Notes under the pieces: model-generated
Seen by the model: the letters and a program-made list of their open reading frames with translations, nothing else
Told to the model about the DNA's origin: nothing
Database searches by the model: none
Program-made: the position numbers and the translations under genes
Shown here: piece by piece, positions 1 to 8,800 of the stretch
How positions within the stretch are numbered: the stretch's first letter is position 1
How the letters are laid out: every line of letters begins with the position of its first letter
Source of the DNA: Methanobacteriota archaeon
GTDB taxonomy: Archaea > Methanobacteriota > Methanobacteria > Methanobacteriales > Methanobacteriaceae
Direction of reading: 5' to 3'
Assembly (NCBI GenBank): GCA_023436175.1
Contig: JAEZKE010000042.1
Span: forward strand, 1-23,835
Length of the DNA: 23,835 nt

Positions 1-17
1 AGGATTTAGGTGTAATT

Positions 18-1244
18 GTGAAAGTACAATCTGAAGTAAATATAGGGCTTGTAGGACACGTTGACCACGGTAAAACTACACTTACAAAGGCCTTATCAGG
101 TATATGGACCGATACTCACAGTGAAGAGACAAAAAGAGGAATTTCAATAAGGTTAGGTTATGCTGACATAACCTTTAGGCAGTGTACTGAATGTCCAGAT
201 CCTCAGTGTTATACTACCGCTCTTGTATGTGAACACTGTGGTAAAGAAACAGAAGTATTAAGGAAAGTATCCTTTGTAGATTCTCCAGGACACGAAACAC
301 TTATGGCAACAATGTTATCTGGTGCAGCGATAATGGATGGAGCAGTTTTAGTAATAGCTGCAAATGAACCATGTCCACAACCTCAAACAAAAGAGCACCT
401 TATGGCGTTAGATGTTATAGGGGTCAAAGATGTCATAGTAGTCCAAAATAAAATTGATATAGTATCTAAAGAAAGAGCTATAGAAAGTTACGATGAAATA
501 AAAGAATTTGTAAAGGGAACCTGTGCAGAAGATGCACCTATAATACCTATATCAGCTCAACAGGGCGCAAATGTAGATATTTTAATTGAGACTATTCAGG
601 AGAAAATTCAAACCCCTGAACGATTACTTGATAAACCTGCCAAAATGTATGTTGCAAGATCCTTTGATATCAACAAACCTGGTTGTAATCCTGAAAATAT
701 AGAGGGTGGAGTTATAGGCGGTTCCTTAGCTCAAGGAAAACTCAAAGTAGGAGATAAAATAGAAATTAAACCAGGAATCCAAGTTAAGAAAAAAGGAAAA
801 ACATCATGGATGAGTTTACACTCTGAAATCACAGGTTTAGTTGCAGCAGGTAAAGCTGTAGATGAAGTGGGGCCTGGAGGCCTTATAGGTGTTGGTACAA
901 AATTAGATCCGGCACTGACCAAAGCAGATTCATTATCTGGATCAGTTGCAGGAGAACCAGAAACTCTTCCACCAATACTACATGATTTCGCAATGACGAC
1001 TCATCTTCTTGAAAGGGTAGTAGGTACAAAAGAAGAAAGAGTAGTGGAACCTATTAAATCGTCAGAACCACTTATGATTAACATAGGGACAACAACAACC
1101 ATCGGTGTCGTAACAAGTGCCAGAAAAAACGAAGTGGATGTAACACTTAAATTACCGGTTTGTGCTGAATCTGGTCAAAGGGTAGCTTTAAGCCGACGTG
1201 TTGGTGCAAGATGGAGGTTAATTGGATATGGTATCATCAAATAA
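18..1244 (+). CDS. eif2g: Translation initiation factor aIF2 subunit gamma
   Basis: This is the GTP-binding core subunit of archaeal initiation factor 2, which carries initiator Met-tRNA to the small ribosomal subunit. The G1 loop GHVDHGKT lies at residues 13-20, the G3 motif DSPGHE at about 88-93 and NKID at 144-147. A zinc knuckle (Cys56, Cys59, Cys71, Cys74) sits between switch 1 and G3, as is typical of the gamma subunit and distinguishes it from EF-Tu/aEF1A. The C-terminal half carries the two beta-barrel domains. The length of 408 residues is normal. GTG at 18 is chosen because AGGTG at 8-12 lies 5 bases upstream. The 3' end overlaps the start of the PIN gene by 17 bases, suggesting translational coupling. 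Family assignment is very secure. Confidence 0.97.
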   Translation: MKVQSEVNIGLVGHVDHGKTTLTKALSGIWTDTHSEETKRGISIRLGYADITFRQCTECPDPQCYTTALVCEHCGKETEVLRKVSFVDSPGHETLMATMLSGAAIMDGAVLVIAANEPCPQPQTKEHLMALDVIGVKDVIVVQNKIDIVSKERAIESYDEIKEFVKGTCAEDAPIIPISAQQGANVDILIETIQEKIQTPERLLDKPAKMYVARSFDINKPGCNPENIEGGVIGGSLAQGKLKVGDKIEIKPGIQVKKKGKTSWMSLHSEITGLVAAGKAVDEVGPGGLIGVGTKLDPALTKADSLSGSVAGEPETLPPILHDFAMTTHLLERVVGTKEERVVEPIKSSEPLMINIGTTTTIGVVTSARKNEVDVTLKLPVCAESGQRVALSRRVGARWRLIGYGIIK

Positions 1245-1634
1245 ACGTGAAGCAGTACTCGATGCAAATTTTTTATGATACCCGCTCAATTTCATGTTGA
1301 TATTTTAGCAGAACTTGGGCGAATTCTACCAAATTATACCTTTGTGGTTCCATCATTTGTTATAGGCGAACTCGAAAACATAAAGAAGAGATCAAAGGGC
1401 AAAGACAGAATTGCAGCATCAGTTGCCCTTAAACTATTAGAAACATCCAATATCAATGTAATTGATATTGATTTAAAAAATAAAGAACGAGTTGACGATG
1501 CTTTACTTCGAATATCTAAGGTGTTATGCACAAATGATCGTGGACTTCAGAAAAGGGCACGAAATAAAGGATTAACTGTTGTATATTTACGTCAGAAGAA
1601 ATATCTGGCAGTTGAAGGATATTTAGGTTTATAA
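1228..1634 (+). CDS. Fcf1/Utp24-like PIN-domain nuclease with apparent -1 frameshift
   Basis: This looks like the archaeal PIN-domain protein often found beside aIF2 gamma, related to the rRNA-processing nuclease Fcf1/Utp24. The expected start is ATG 1228, with GGAGG at 1213-1217. It encodes 16 residues ending VLDANFL, the first PIN motif with its catalytic Asp, and then meets TGA at 1276-1278. The rest of the domain (GELENI, TNDRGLQKRA) is open in the -1 frame from 1275 to 1634. Joining the frames over the six-T run at 1269-1274 gives DANFLMIPAQF and a protein of about 135 residues. Starting at ATG 1275 instead would give 119 residues lacking the first catalytic Asp, and no Shine-Dalgarno precedes it. 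Whether this is an assembly error, a recent mutation or programmed frameshifting cannot be told from one sequence. Confidence 0.8.
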
Positions 1635-1668
1635 ATTAAATATTTTTATATTAAAATGTTTAAACTCA

Positions 1669-1676
1669 TTTATATT
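1669..1676 (+). promoter_or_regulatory. TATA box for the ppa transcript
   Basis: TTTATATT matches the methanogen TATA consensus. Its centre lies about 39 bases before the ppa ATG. Initiation about 25 bases downstream would leave a leader of roughly 15 bases holding the GGAGG site. This would start a ppa-rpoE-spt4 transcript independent of aIF2 gamma. Assigned from motif and spacing only. Confidence 0.5.
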
Positions 1677-1711
1677 AATAATTTTTTTGGAAAATGTTTG
1701 GAGGATTATAT

Positions 1712-2236
1712 ATGAATCTTTGGAAGGATTTAGAACCAGGACCATCTGTTCCAGAAGTGATATATGCTGTAATTGAAATACCAAAGGGATCAAGGAATAA
1801 ATACGAATATGATAAAGATATGGAAGCTTTTGCATTAGATAGAGTTTTATACTCTCCATTTCATTACCCTGCAGAGTACGGTATAATTCCAAAAACACTT
1901 TATGATGACGGCGATCCTATGGATGTTATGGTACTTATGGATCAGCCAACTTTTCCAGGATGTGTAATTGAAACCCGGCCCATTGGAGTCATGAGGATGA
2001 TCGATGGTGATGATAAGGATGATAAAATATTAGGTGTACCTGTTAATGATCCAAGGTATAAAGATATTAATGATATCGATGATATTCCTAGTCATCTTTT
2101 AGATGAAATTGCACACTTTTTCAAGGAGTATAAAACTCTTGAAGGAAAAGTTACAGAAGTATTAGGATGGGAACATGCTGAAGAAGCATTTGAAGCTGTA
2201 AAACATTCTATAGAATTATACAAAAATATGGATTAA
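1712..2236 (+). CDS. ppa: Family I inorganic pyrophosphatase
   Basis: Soluble Mg-dependent enzyme that hydrolyses pyrophosphate to two phosphates, pulling biosynthetic reactions such as RNA synthesis and aminoacylation forward. The family signature DDGDPMD is at residues 65-71, with metal-binding Asp at 66, 68 and 71. A second acidic cluster, DGDDKDDK, is at 98-105. The 174-residue length fits bacterial and archaeal type I enzymes. ATG 1712 is preferred over ATG 1694, which would add MFGGLY, because GGAGG at 1700-1704 sits 7 bases before 1712 and inside the longer reading. The gene is followed after 27 bases by rpoE, so the two are probably co-transcribed. Confidence 0.96.
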   Translation: MNLWKDLEPGPSVPEVIYAVIEIPKGSRNKYEYDKDMEAFALDRVLYSPFHYPAEYGIIPKTLYDDGDPMDVMVLMDQPTFPGCVIETRPIGVMRMIDGDDKDDKILGVPVNDPRYKDINDIDDIPSHLLDEIAHFFKEYKTLEGKVTEVLGWEHAEEAFEAVKHSIELYKNMD

Positions 2237-2263
2237 ATAAATAAACCGTGTAGGGGAGTTTAA

Positions 2264-2818
2264 TTGTACTTAATATCAAAAATTGAGGATACTGTAAGAG
2301 TTCCACCGACTTTGTTTGACGAACCATTAGAAGAAATTGCATTTGAACTTCTAAATGAAAATTATGTTGGGATGATTGACAAAAAGCTTGGTTTAATGGT
2401 TACAGTAAAAGAAATTGAAGAAATGGGTATAGGTAGAGTTATAATGGGCGATGGTGCAGCATACCACGATGTTACTTTTACAGCTCTATTTTACAAGCCA
2501 GAACTTCAGGAAATTATAGAAGGAGAAGTTATTGAAATAACTGAATTCGGAGCCTTTGTCAGAATGGGGCCAATGGATGGTCTGGTACACGTATCACAGG
2601 TTACAGATGACTACATAAATTACGATGCAAAGAGAGGAGCTTTACTTGGAAAAGAATCCAAAAAGACTCTTGAAGAAGGCGATAAGGTTCGTGCAAGGAT
2701 TGTAGCTTTAAGTCTTAAAGGAAAATCCTCCAAAGAAACTAAGATCGGTCTTACCATGAGACAACCTGGCCTTGGAAGGCCAGAATGGATTGAAAAAGAG
2801 AAAAGGAAGAAGAAATAA
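2264..2818 (+). CDS. rpoE1: RNA polymerase subunit Rpo7 (E')
   Basis: Subunit E' (Rpo7, the homologue of eukaryotic RPB7) forms the stalk of the archaeal RNA polymerase with Rpo4, contacting nascent RNA and helping open the promoter. The N-terminal tip domain occupies roughly residues 1-80. An S1-type OB fold follows, starting near EGEVIEITEFGAFVRMGPMDGLVHVSQ (about residues 86-112). The basic C-terminal tail and the 184-residue length are normal. The start is TTG 2264, supported by GGAG at 2255-2258. The stop shares one base with the ATG of spt4 (TAATG), a classic coupling overlap. Confidence 0.96.
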   Translation: MYLISKIEDTVRVPPTLFDEPLEEIAFELLNENYVGMIDKKLGLMVTVKEIEEMGIGRVIMGDGAAYHDVTFTALFYKPELQEIIEGEVIEITEFGAFVRMGPMDGLVHVSQVTDDYINYDAKRGALLGKESKKTLEEGDKVRARIVALSLKGKSSKETKIGLTMRQPGLGRPEWIEKEKRKKK

Positions 2819-3000
2819 TGGTTACAAAAGCATGTACAAGATGTCACAGGCTTATGGAAGAAGAAAGATGTGCAATATGTAATATACCATCTTCAAAAAA
2901 CTGGAGCGGGTTTTTAATAGTACTCGATCCAGAAAATTCCGGTATTGCACAGGAACTTAACATAAATCTTCCTGGTGAATATGCCTTAAGAGTTAGATAA
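2818..3000 (+). CDS. spt4: Transcription elongation factor Spt4 (RNAP subunit E'')
   Basis: Small zinc protein of 60 residues that pairs with Spt5 to promote processive elongation by archaeal RNA polymerase. Older annotations call it RpoE2 or subunit E''. Four cysteines (6, 9, 18, 21) form the CxxC-CxxC zinc site, followed by SSKNWSGFLIVLDPE, the typical Spt5-binding segment. It starts at ATG 2818, overlapping the rpoE stop by one base. The length matches the family, so it is complete. Confidence 0.95.
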   Translation: MVTKACTRCHRLMEEERCAICNIPSSKNWSGFLIVLDPENSGIAQELNINLPGEYALRVR

Positions 3001-3025
3001 TTTTATAAATGATTCAGGTTAAAAT

Positions 3026-3535
3026 GTGTTAGTACTTAAAAAAGAAAGTAGGGGAATTTTTAAAAAACCGTTTGGTAAACTTTACCCTGCTTTATGCGAG
3101 GTAGATCGAGATTTTCTTGAAAATCATTTCTTAATCTCAATTGGAGATGCTACCACAAACAATGTTTTAAATGCAGATATAATACCTAAAATTAGTATTA
3201 TTGATAATAAAATTGAAAGAGAAATTTCTAAACATAAAATTGAGTATAACGCAATCACTTTGAATGTTGATAATCCACCAGGGACAATAACAGATGAACT
3301 TTGGGAAACCATAAAAAAAGCTAAAAATCTCGCTGCTGAAGAATCTAATGTTTTAATAGTAGTAAATGGTGAGGAAGATTTGGCTGTGATTCCCTGTGTT
3401 TTAATGGCCCCTGAAAATACTTTAATTTTATATGGGCAACCTGGAGAAGGTCTTGTGGTTGCTGAAGCTGATAAAATAAGGGATATAGCAAAAAAAATGC
3501 TGGATCACTTTGTTAGGAAAAAGGAGGTTAAATAA
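3026..3535 (+). CDS. GTP-dependent dephospho-CoA kinase (DUF359 family)
   Basis: Members of this archaeal family (PF04019) phosphorylate dephospho-CoA using GTP, the last step of CoA synthesis in many archaea that lack CoaE. Visible family motifs are IGDATTNNVL near residues 39-48, IIDNKIERE near 58-66, GEEDL at 115-119 and YGQPGEGLVV at 136-145. The length of 169 residues is normal. GTG 3026 is used because the nearby ATG at 3024 is stopped after one codon; AGGT lies at 3017-3020. The stop overlaps the S24e ATG by one base, and an ideal AGGAGGT lies at the end of this gene. The family is clear; the enzymatic role rests on characterised relatives. Confidence 0.92.
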   Translation: MLVLKKESRGIFKKPFGKLYPALCEVDRDFLENHFLISIGDATTNNVLNADIIPKISIIDNKIEREISKHKIEYNAITLNVDNPPGTITDELWETIKKAKNLAAEESNVLIVVNGEEDLAVIPCVLMAPENTLILYGQPGEGLVVAEADKIRDIAKKMLDHFVRKKEVK

Positions 3536-3843
3536 TGGAAATCGAAATTAAAGAAAAAATTGAAAATCCACTTTTAAACAGAACTGAAATACAATTTGAC
3601 TGTATATACTCTGGAGATGCTACTCCAAAAACATTAGATATTAAAAATAAACTTGTCGCGCTACTCGATGCAGATAAAAACCTTTTAGTGGTTGATAAAG
3701 TTTTACCGAAATTTGGGGAAGGTAAAGCTGACGGATATGCAAAGATCTACGACAACGAAGAAAATTTAAACAAAATTGAAACTAAACATGTTTTAGCTAA
3801 AAATCAGGAACCTCAAGAAGGCGAAGAAGCAGAGGAGGAATAA
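3535..3843 (+). CDS. rps24e: Small-subunit ribosomal protein S24e
   Basis: Protein of 102 residues with the S24e fold, a component of the archaeal 30S subunit. Recognisable segments are the N-terminal NPLLNRTEIQFDCIYSGDATP (split by residue 20 or so) and the LVVDKVLPKFGEGKADGYAKIY region near residues 50-71. The acidic Glu-rich tail is normal for archaea. The start is ATG 3535, directly after AGGAGGT. The gene is paired with S27Ae only 3 bases downstream, an arrangement conserved in archaea. Confidence 0.96.
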   Translation: MEIEIKEKIENPLLNRTEIQFDCIYSGDATPKTLDIKNKLVALLDADKNLLVVDKVLPKFGEGKADGYAKIYDNEENLNKIETKHVLAKNQEPQEGEEAEEE

Positions 3844-3846
3844 ATA

Positions 3847-4002
3847 ATGAAAAAATGTGACCTTTACGAAGTTAAAGATAACAAACTCGTTAGAAAAAAC
3901 CCTGAGTGTGTCAGATGCTCACATGGTGTTTTCATGGCAGACCATGGAGACAGATATGCATGTGGAAAATGCGGTTACACACAGTGGAAAAACAAAGAAT
4001 AA
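3847..4002 (+). CDS. rps27ae: Small-subunit ribosomal protein S27Ae
   Basis: This 51-residue zinc-ribbon protein begins MKKCDLYEV and ends YTQWKNKE. Cys21, Cys24, Cys39 and Cys42 form the C4 zinc site of S27Ae, the archaeal counterpart of the eukaryotic ubiquitin-fused S27a. It starts at ATG 3847 with GGAGG at 3834-3838 inside the tail of S24e. A hairpin terminator follows at 4017. The gene is short enough to be missed by length-filtered gene callers. Confidence 0.95.
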   Translation: MKKCDLYEVKDNKLVRKNPECVRCSHGVFMADHGDRYACGKCGYTQWKNKE

Positions 4003-4016
4003 TTAAACTACACTCA

Positions 4017-4045
4017 AAACCCAAAAGTGGGTTTATTTTTATTTT
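4017..4045 (+). terminator. Hairpin plus T-rich terminator after S27Ae
   Basis: AAACCC at 4017-4022 pairs with GGGTTT at 4029-4034 around a 6-base loop, followed by ATTTTTATTTT. It lies 14 bases past the S27Ae stop and ends the ribosomal-protein transcript. No separate argH promoter is obvious, so argH may be expressed partly by readthrough. Confidence 0.7.
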
Positions 4046-4070
4046 AATTTATTAAACCGGGTGACATTTC

Positions 4071-5474
4071 TTGAATTTAAGATCTGGACGACTTAAGGGA
4101 AAGATGAGCGATGAAGCTGCATCTTTTACTTCTTCTTTAGAATTTGACAAACGAATTTTCGATGCTGATATTAAACTCAACACTGCGCATACAACAATGC
4201 TTGCAAAACAGGGAATAATACCTTCTGAAATTGCAGATAAAATATTAAAAGCTCTAACTGAACTTAAAACTGAAGGAATCGGAGCTCTTGACCTTGATCC
4301 TTCTGTAGAAGATATTCATATGGCTGTGGAAAATTATGTAACTTCCAAAATTGGGGAAGTTGCAGGATTCATGCACACAGCTAAATCAAGGAATGATCAG
4401 GTTGCAACGGATCTTAGACTAGTTTTAAAGGAAGAAATTAAAGGAATAGGATTAAATATACTGAAATTTATTGAAGAAATCCTGGATATGGCTAGTGAGC
4501 ATAAAGAAACTATTTTTGTGGGTTACACTCACCTTCAACATGCTCAACCTACCACATTTGCACACCATTTACTCGCATATGCTAATGCACTGCGAAGGGA
4601 CTATGAACGTCTTATGGATGCATATAAAAGGGTAGATATGAATCCTCTTGGTTCTGCAGCCCTGACTACAACCAGTTTTCCCATAGACCGGGAAATGACA
4701 ACAGAACTACTTGGATTTGGTGGACTAATGGAAAATTCAATAGATGGTGTAAGTTCAAGAGATTTTATAGCAGAAACTGTATTTTCTCTTTCAATGCTCG
4801 CTTCAACTATGAGTAAAATTTGTGAAGAGCTTATACTGTGGAGTACATTTGAATTTGGAGTTGTTGAAATTTCATATGCATATTCATCTACATCATCTAT
4901 AATGCCTCAAAAAAAGAACCCTGATGTTGCAGAAATTGCAAGGGGAAAGAGTGCAATTCTTACTGGGGAATTAATGACTATTTTGACTATTTTAAAGGCA
5001 TTACCTTACAGTTACAATAGAGATTTGCAGGAAATAACTCCTCATCTCTGGAACTCTATGGATAATGCAAAAGAAATGTTGAGTATGGTACATGGCATGT
5101 TAACTACAATTGAAATTAATAAGGAACGTGCAGCGGAACTTGCAAAATCTAATTTTGCCACTGCAACTGAGTTAGCGGATATACTGGTTCGCGAAAAAAA
5201 CATGCCTTTTAGGACAGCCCATAAAATAGTTGGTCGAATGGTTACGGAAGCTCTTGAGAATAAGGTTTCTCTTGATGATATTGATTCAAACTTTTTAGAT
5301 AACGTTGCTCATGAAGTGATGGATAAATCCTTAGATCTAAATGATGAGTTAATAAGAAAAGCTCTGGATCCATATGAAAATATAAAAGCAAGAACTGTAA
5401 TAGGAGGGTCTTCCCCTGAATCAGTTGAAAATGCAATTGTTAGTTTAAGGGCATTCTTAAATGATGAATTTTAA
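4071..5474 (+). CDS. argH: Argininosuccinate lyase
   Basis: Splits argininosuccinate into arginine and fumarate, the last step of arginine synthesis. It belongs to the fumarase/aspartase superfamily. The protein has the three conserved regions: AKSRNDQVATDLRL near residue 104, THLQHAQPTTFAHH near 153-166, and the mobile signature loop SSIMPQKKNPD near 278-288. The loop begins TSS where many bacterial enzymes have GSS; the catalytic Ser, Lys and Asn are present. The length of 467 residues is normal. TTG 4071 is used because GGTGA at 4060-4064 lies 6 bases upstream. Confidence 0.96.
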   Translation: MNLRSGRLKGKMSDEAASFTSSLEFDKRIFDADIKLNTAHTTMLAKQGIIPSEIADKILKALTELKTEGIGALDLDPSVEDIHMAVENYVTSKIGEVAGFMHTAKSRNDQVATDLRLVLKEEIKGIGLNILKFIEEILDMASEHKETIFVGYTHLQHAQPTTFAHHLLAYANALRRDYERLMDAYKRVDMNPLGSAALTTTSFPIDREMTTELLGFGGLMENSIDGVSSRDFIAETVFSLSMLASTMSKICEELILWSTFEFGVVEISYAYSSTSSIMPQKKNPDVAEIARGKSAILTGELMTILTILKALPYSYNRDLQEITPHLWNSMDNAKEMLSMVHGMLTTIEINKERAAELAKSNFATATELADILVREKNMPFRTAHKIVGRMVTEALENKVSLDDIDSNFLDNVAHEVMDKSLDLNDELIRKALDPYENIKARTVIGGSSPESVENAIVSLRAFLNDEF

Positions 5475-5879
5475 TTTCTATTTTTTTTTATTGGTTCTAA
5501 AATCTTTTAAACTACTTTTCTATTTTAATATACTTGGAAATTTAGTACGTTAATAATCATTTATTTTCTTAAATAAATACTCATTTTGTTAAATAGTGAA
5601 ATTACATAAATCTTAATTTCACAAATTATTTATGGAAAGATGTTTTAATGTATACATACAATTTAAGCAAAAAATAGCCACAGAAAAATACACTCCGGGA
5701 ATTATAATTTAAGATCTATTAAACGAATTAATCATAGAAAAAGTTAGAATGGAACAGCCAGTGCATTTTAATTACTGTCTAATGGTTATGGAAAACACTA
5801 ATTTTAATTTTATTTTGGTAACTAATTCATTCATAATTTATTCAAATATAATTTACAAATTTAACAAGGCTTGATAAAC
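5475..5879. other. AT-rich spacer between argH and kinase 1
   Basis: About 400 bases without a convincing gene. It holds the argH T-run, a 9-bp inverted repeat (GTGAAATTA 5596-5604, TAATTTCAC 5614-5622) and TATA-like sequences near 5831-5852 that could drive kinase 1. A 41-codon open frame at 5749-5874 has no recognisable product. Confidence 0.6.
5481..5489 (+). terminator. T-run terminator after argH
   Basis: Nine consecutive T residues begin 6 bases after the argH stop. Archaeal RNA polymerase can terminate at U-tracts without a hairpin. Confidence 0.5.
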
Positions 5880-8800
5880 ATGGGCACTAAAGAAAAATTA
5901 ATTAATTCTTTTTTAGGGAACATTGAAGGATGGAAATCAGTTTTAGACTCCTCAAACGATCTCATAACTATTTTAGATACAGAATTTAATGTTGTATGGG
6001 TCAATAAATCAATGAAAAAAGCCGTAGGAAACCGCTCAGGACTTAAATGTTTTGAAGCTGTTCATGGCACTGAATCCCCAATTTTGAATTGTCCCCATGC
6101 AAAAATGATGCTAGACTGCCAGGAGCACAGTGAAGAAATAACTGATTTAGGGGGATGTTTTATTGTTACTGCTTCTCCAATAAAAGATGAGTATGGAAAT
6201 GTACTCGGGAGTGTTCATATAGCCCGTAATATCAGTGATGATAAAAAAGCAGAAGAAAACATCCAAAGATTGGCAGATGTTGTGGAGTCATCAGACGATG
6301 CTATTATAACTAAATCTTTTGAAGGCACTATTATAAGTTGGAACAGGGGAGCAGAACAGATCTATGGTTATTTTGCTCATGAAGTTATAGGAGAACCTAT
6401 TTCAATATTGGAACCTCCTCAACTTAGCAGAGAAACAGAAAAGTTGATTAATAAGATTAAAAATGGGGAAAAAGTAGATCACTACGAGACTGTGCGGTTA
6501 AAAAAAGACGGTGAATTGATAACTGTTTCAGTAACTCTTTCTCCTGTTTTTGATACCTCTGGAGAGATTATTGCTATCTCAACTATTGCCCGAGATGTAA
6601 CTGAGCGAAAAATAGCTGAAAAACAAAAGCAAGACCTGTTAGAGCGAACACAACAGTTTGCTGAAGAGTTAGAAGTTTCAAATGAAGAACTTCAAGCTAC
6701 TACTGAGGAGCTTCAAGCTGCAAATGAAGAATTACAGGCTACAACAGAAGAACTTCAAGTTGTTAATGAAGAGCTCAGGCAGCAGGGAAATGAACTGCTA
6801 CAAATTAATAACTCACTGAAAGATAGTGAAGAACGTTTCCGTGCTCTTGCAGATAATATTCCTAATTTAGCATGGATGGCAAATGCAGATGGATGGATAT
6901 TTTGGTACAACAAGCGGTGGTATGATTATACAGGTACCACGCTGAAAGAAATGCAGGGATGGGGCTGGCAGAAAGTACACCACCCTGATTATTTAGAAAG
7001 AGTAACTGAAGAATGGTCCACAAGTATCAAAGAAGGAAAGCCTTATGATAATATATTTCCTTTAAAAGACAAGGATGGCAAATACCACTGGTTCCTTACA
7101 AGAGTTACACCTATCAAGGACAAACAGGGTAATATTCAGCGTTGGTTTGGTACAAATACAGATATTACTAAACAAAAAAAGGCAGAAAAACTAATTCTAT
7201 GGAACCAAAAGCGCAATGAACTTTTAGCAGAAGTTTCCAGCAGGCTGTTGACAAGTGAGAATCCACAGGATATCATCGATGATCTGTGTTATAAAACAAT
7301 GGAAATTTTAGAGTGTGACGTATTTTTCAATTATTTAGTAGATGAAGAGAAAGAATGTCTTCATTTAAATGCTTATTCCGGAATTCCAGAAGAAGAAGCA
7401 CGGAAAATTGAATGGTTAGATTACGGTGTTGCTGTCTGTGGATGTGCAGCTCTGGAATCCCGCAGGATCATTTCTGAAAATATCTTTGAGACGCAAGATC
7501 CAAGGACAGATCTGGTAATGAAATATGGTGTACAGGCATATGCATGCCACCCATTGATGATTGAAGGCATGAGCATAGGTACACTTTCATTTGGTACGGG
7601 TTCACGTACCAAATTCACAGATGACGAATTAGAATTAATGAAAGCTGTTGCAGATCAGATCGCAATTGCCATGAACAGACTCATCTCCAATCGCATCCTA
7701 AAGAAAAGTGAAGAAGCAGCTATTCAAGTTAAAAATGAATGGGAACACACCTTTGAGGCTGTACCTGACTTAATAGCTATATTGGGTACTGACTATAAAG
7801 TTATACGTGCAAATAAAGCCATGGCTGATAAATTTGGTATAACACCTGAAGAGTGCATTGGTCTGACGTGCTATAATGTTGTCCATGGAACTGATGAACC
7901 GCCTTCATTTTGCCCACATAAACAATTGCTTGATGATGGAAATGAACATACAGAAGAAGTTAATGAGGATAATCTAGGTGGGGATTTCCTTGTAAGTGCT
8001 TCCCCACTTTATGATTTAGAAGGAAAACTCCGTGGAAGTGTCCATGTTGCCCGTGATATTAACGAGCGTAAGAGGAAGGAAAAAGAACTATATCAAATTA
8101 ATAAAGCATATATGGCGCTTAGTAATAGTAGTCAGGCAATGATACGTGCTAAAAATGAATTAGAATACCTTGAAGAAGTATGTAAAATCATCGTTGAAGA
8201 CTGCGGCCACTCTATGGTGTGGATAGGTTATGCTGAAGATGATAAAGACAAAACAGTTCGGCCAATAGCCTATTCTGGATTTGAAGAGGGGTATCTTGAA
8301 ACATTAAATATTACATGGGCTGATACTGAATGCGGCCGTGGCCCAACAGGAACTGCTGTTCGTACTGGAAAACCGAGTACATGTATAAATATGCATAATG
8401 ATCCTCAATTTGGTCCATGGCGTGAAAATGCGATTAAAAGGGGTTATGCATCTTCGTTAGCATTACCTTTGAGGATGTATGGAAACATATTTGGTGCATT
8501 GACTATTTATTCAACAGAGCCAGATTCTTTTTCAGAAGATGAAGTTAAATTACTGACAGAATTGGCTGAAAACCTTGCCTATGGGATAAATGTAATTAGA
8601 TTACGTATATCTCGTAAAAAAGCAGAAGAAGCATTGATCAGAAGTGAAAATGAATTCCGTACACTGGCTGAAAATTCTCCGGATGTAATTGCCAGATTTG
8701 ATAGGCAAAATCGGCACATATATGTGAATCCTGCTGCTACAGAACCTTATGGTCTTTCTCAAGAAGAGATCATTGGTAAAACTCATGGTAAACTTAAAAT

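Noticed and set aside
5749..5874. 41-codon plus-strand ORF before kinase 1
   Set aside because: No Shine-Dalgarno or recognisable motif. Its end overlaps the kinase 1 ribosome site. Open frames of this size occur by chance.
5871..5879. TTG 5871 as start of kinase 1
   Set aside because: The AAGG site ends only 1 base before it, while ATG 5880 has a workable spacing of 10.
6640..6800. Direct-repeat array resembling CRISPR or satellite DNA
   Set aside because: It is an in-frame heptad coiled coil within the kinase, not spaced repeats.
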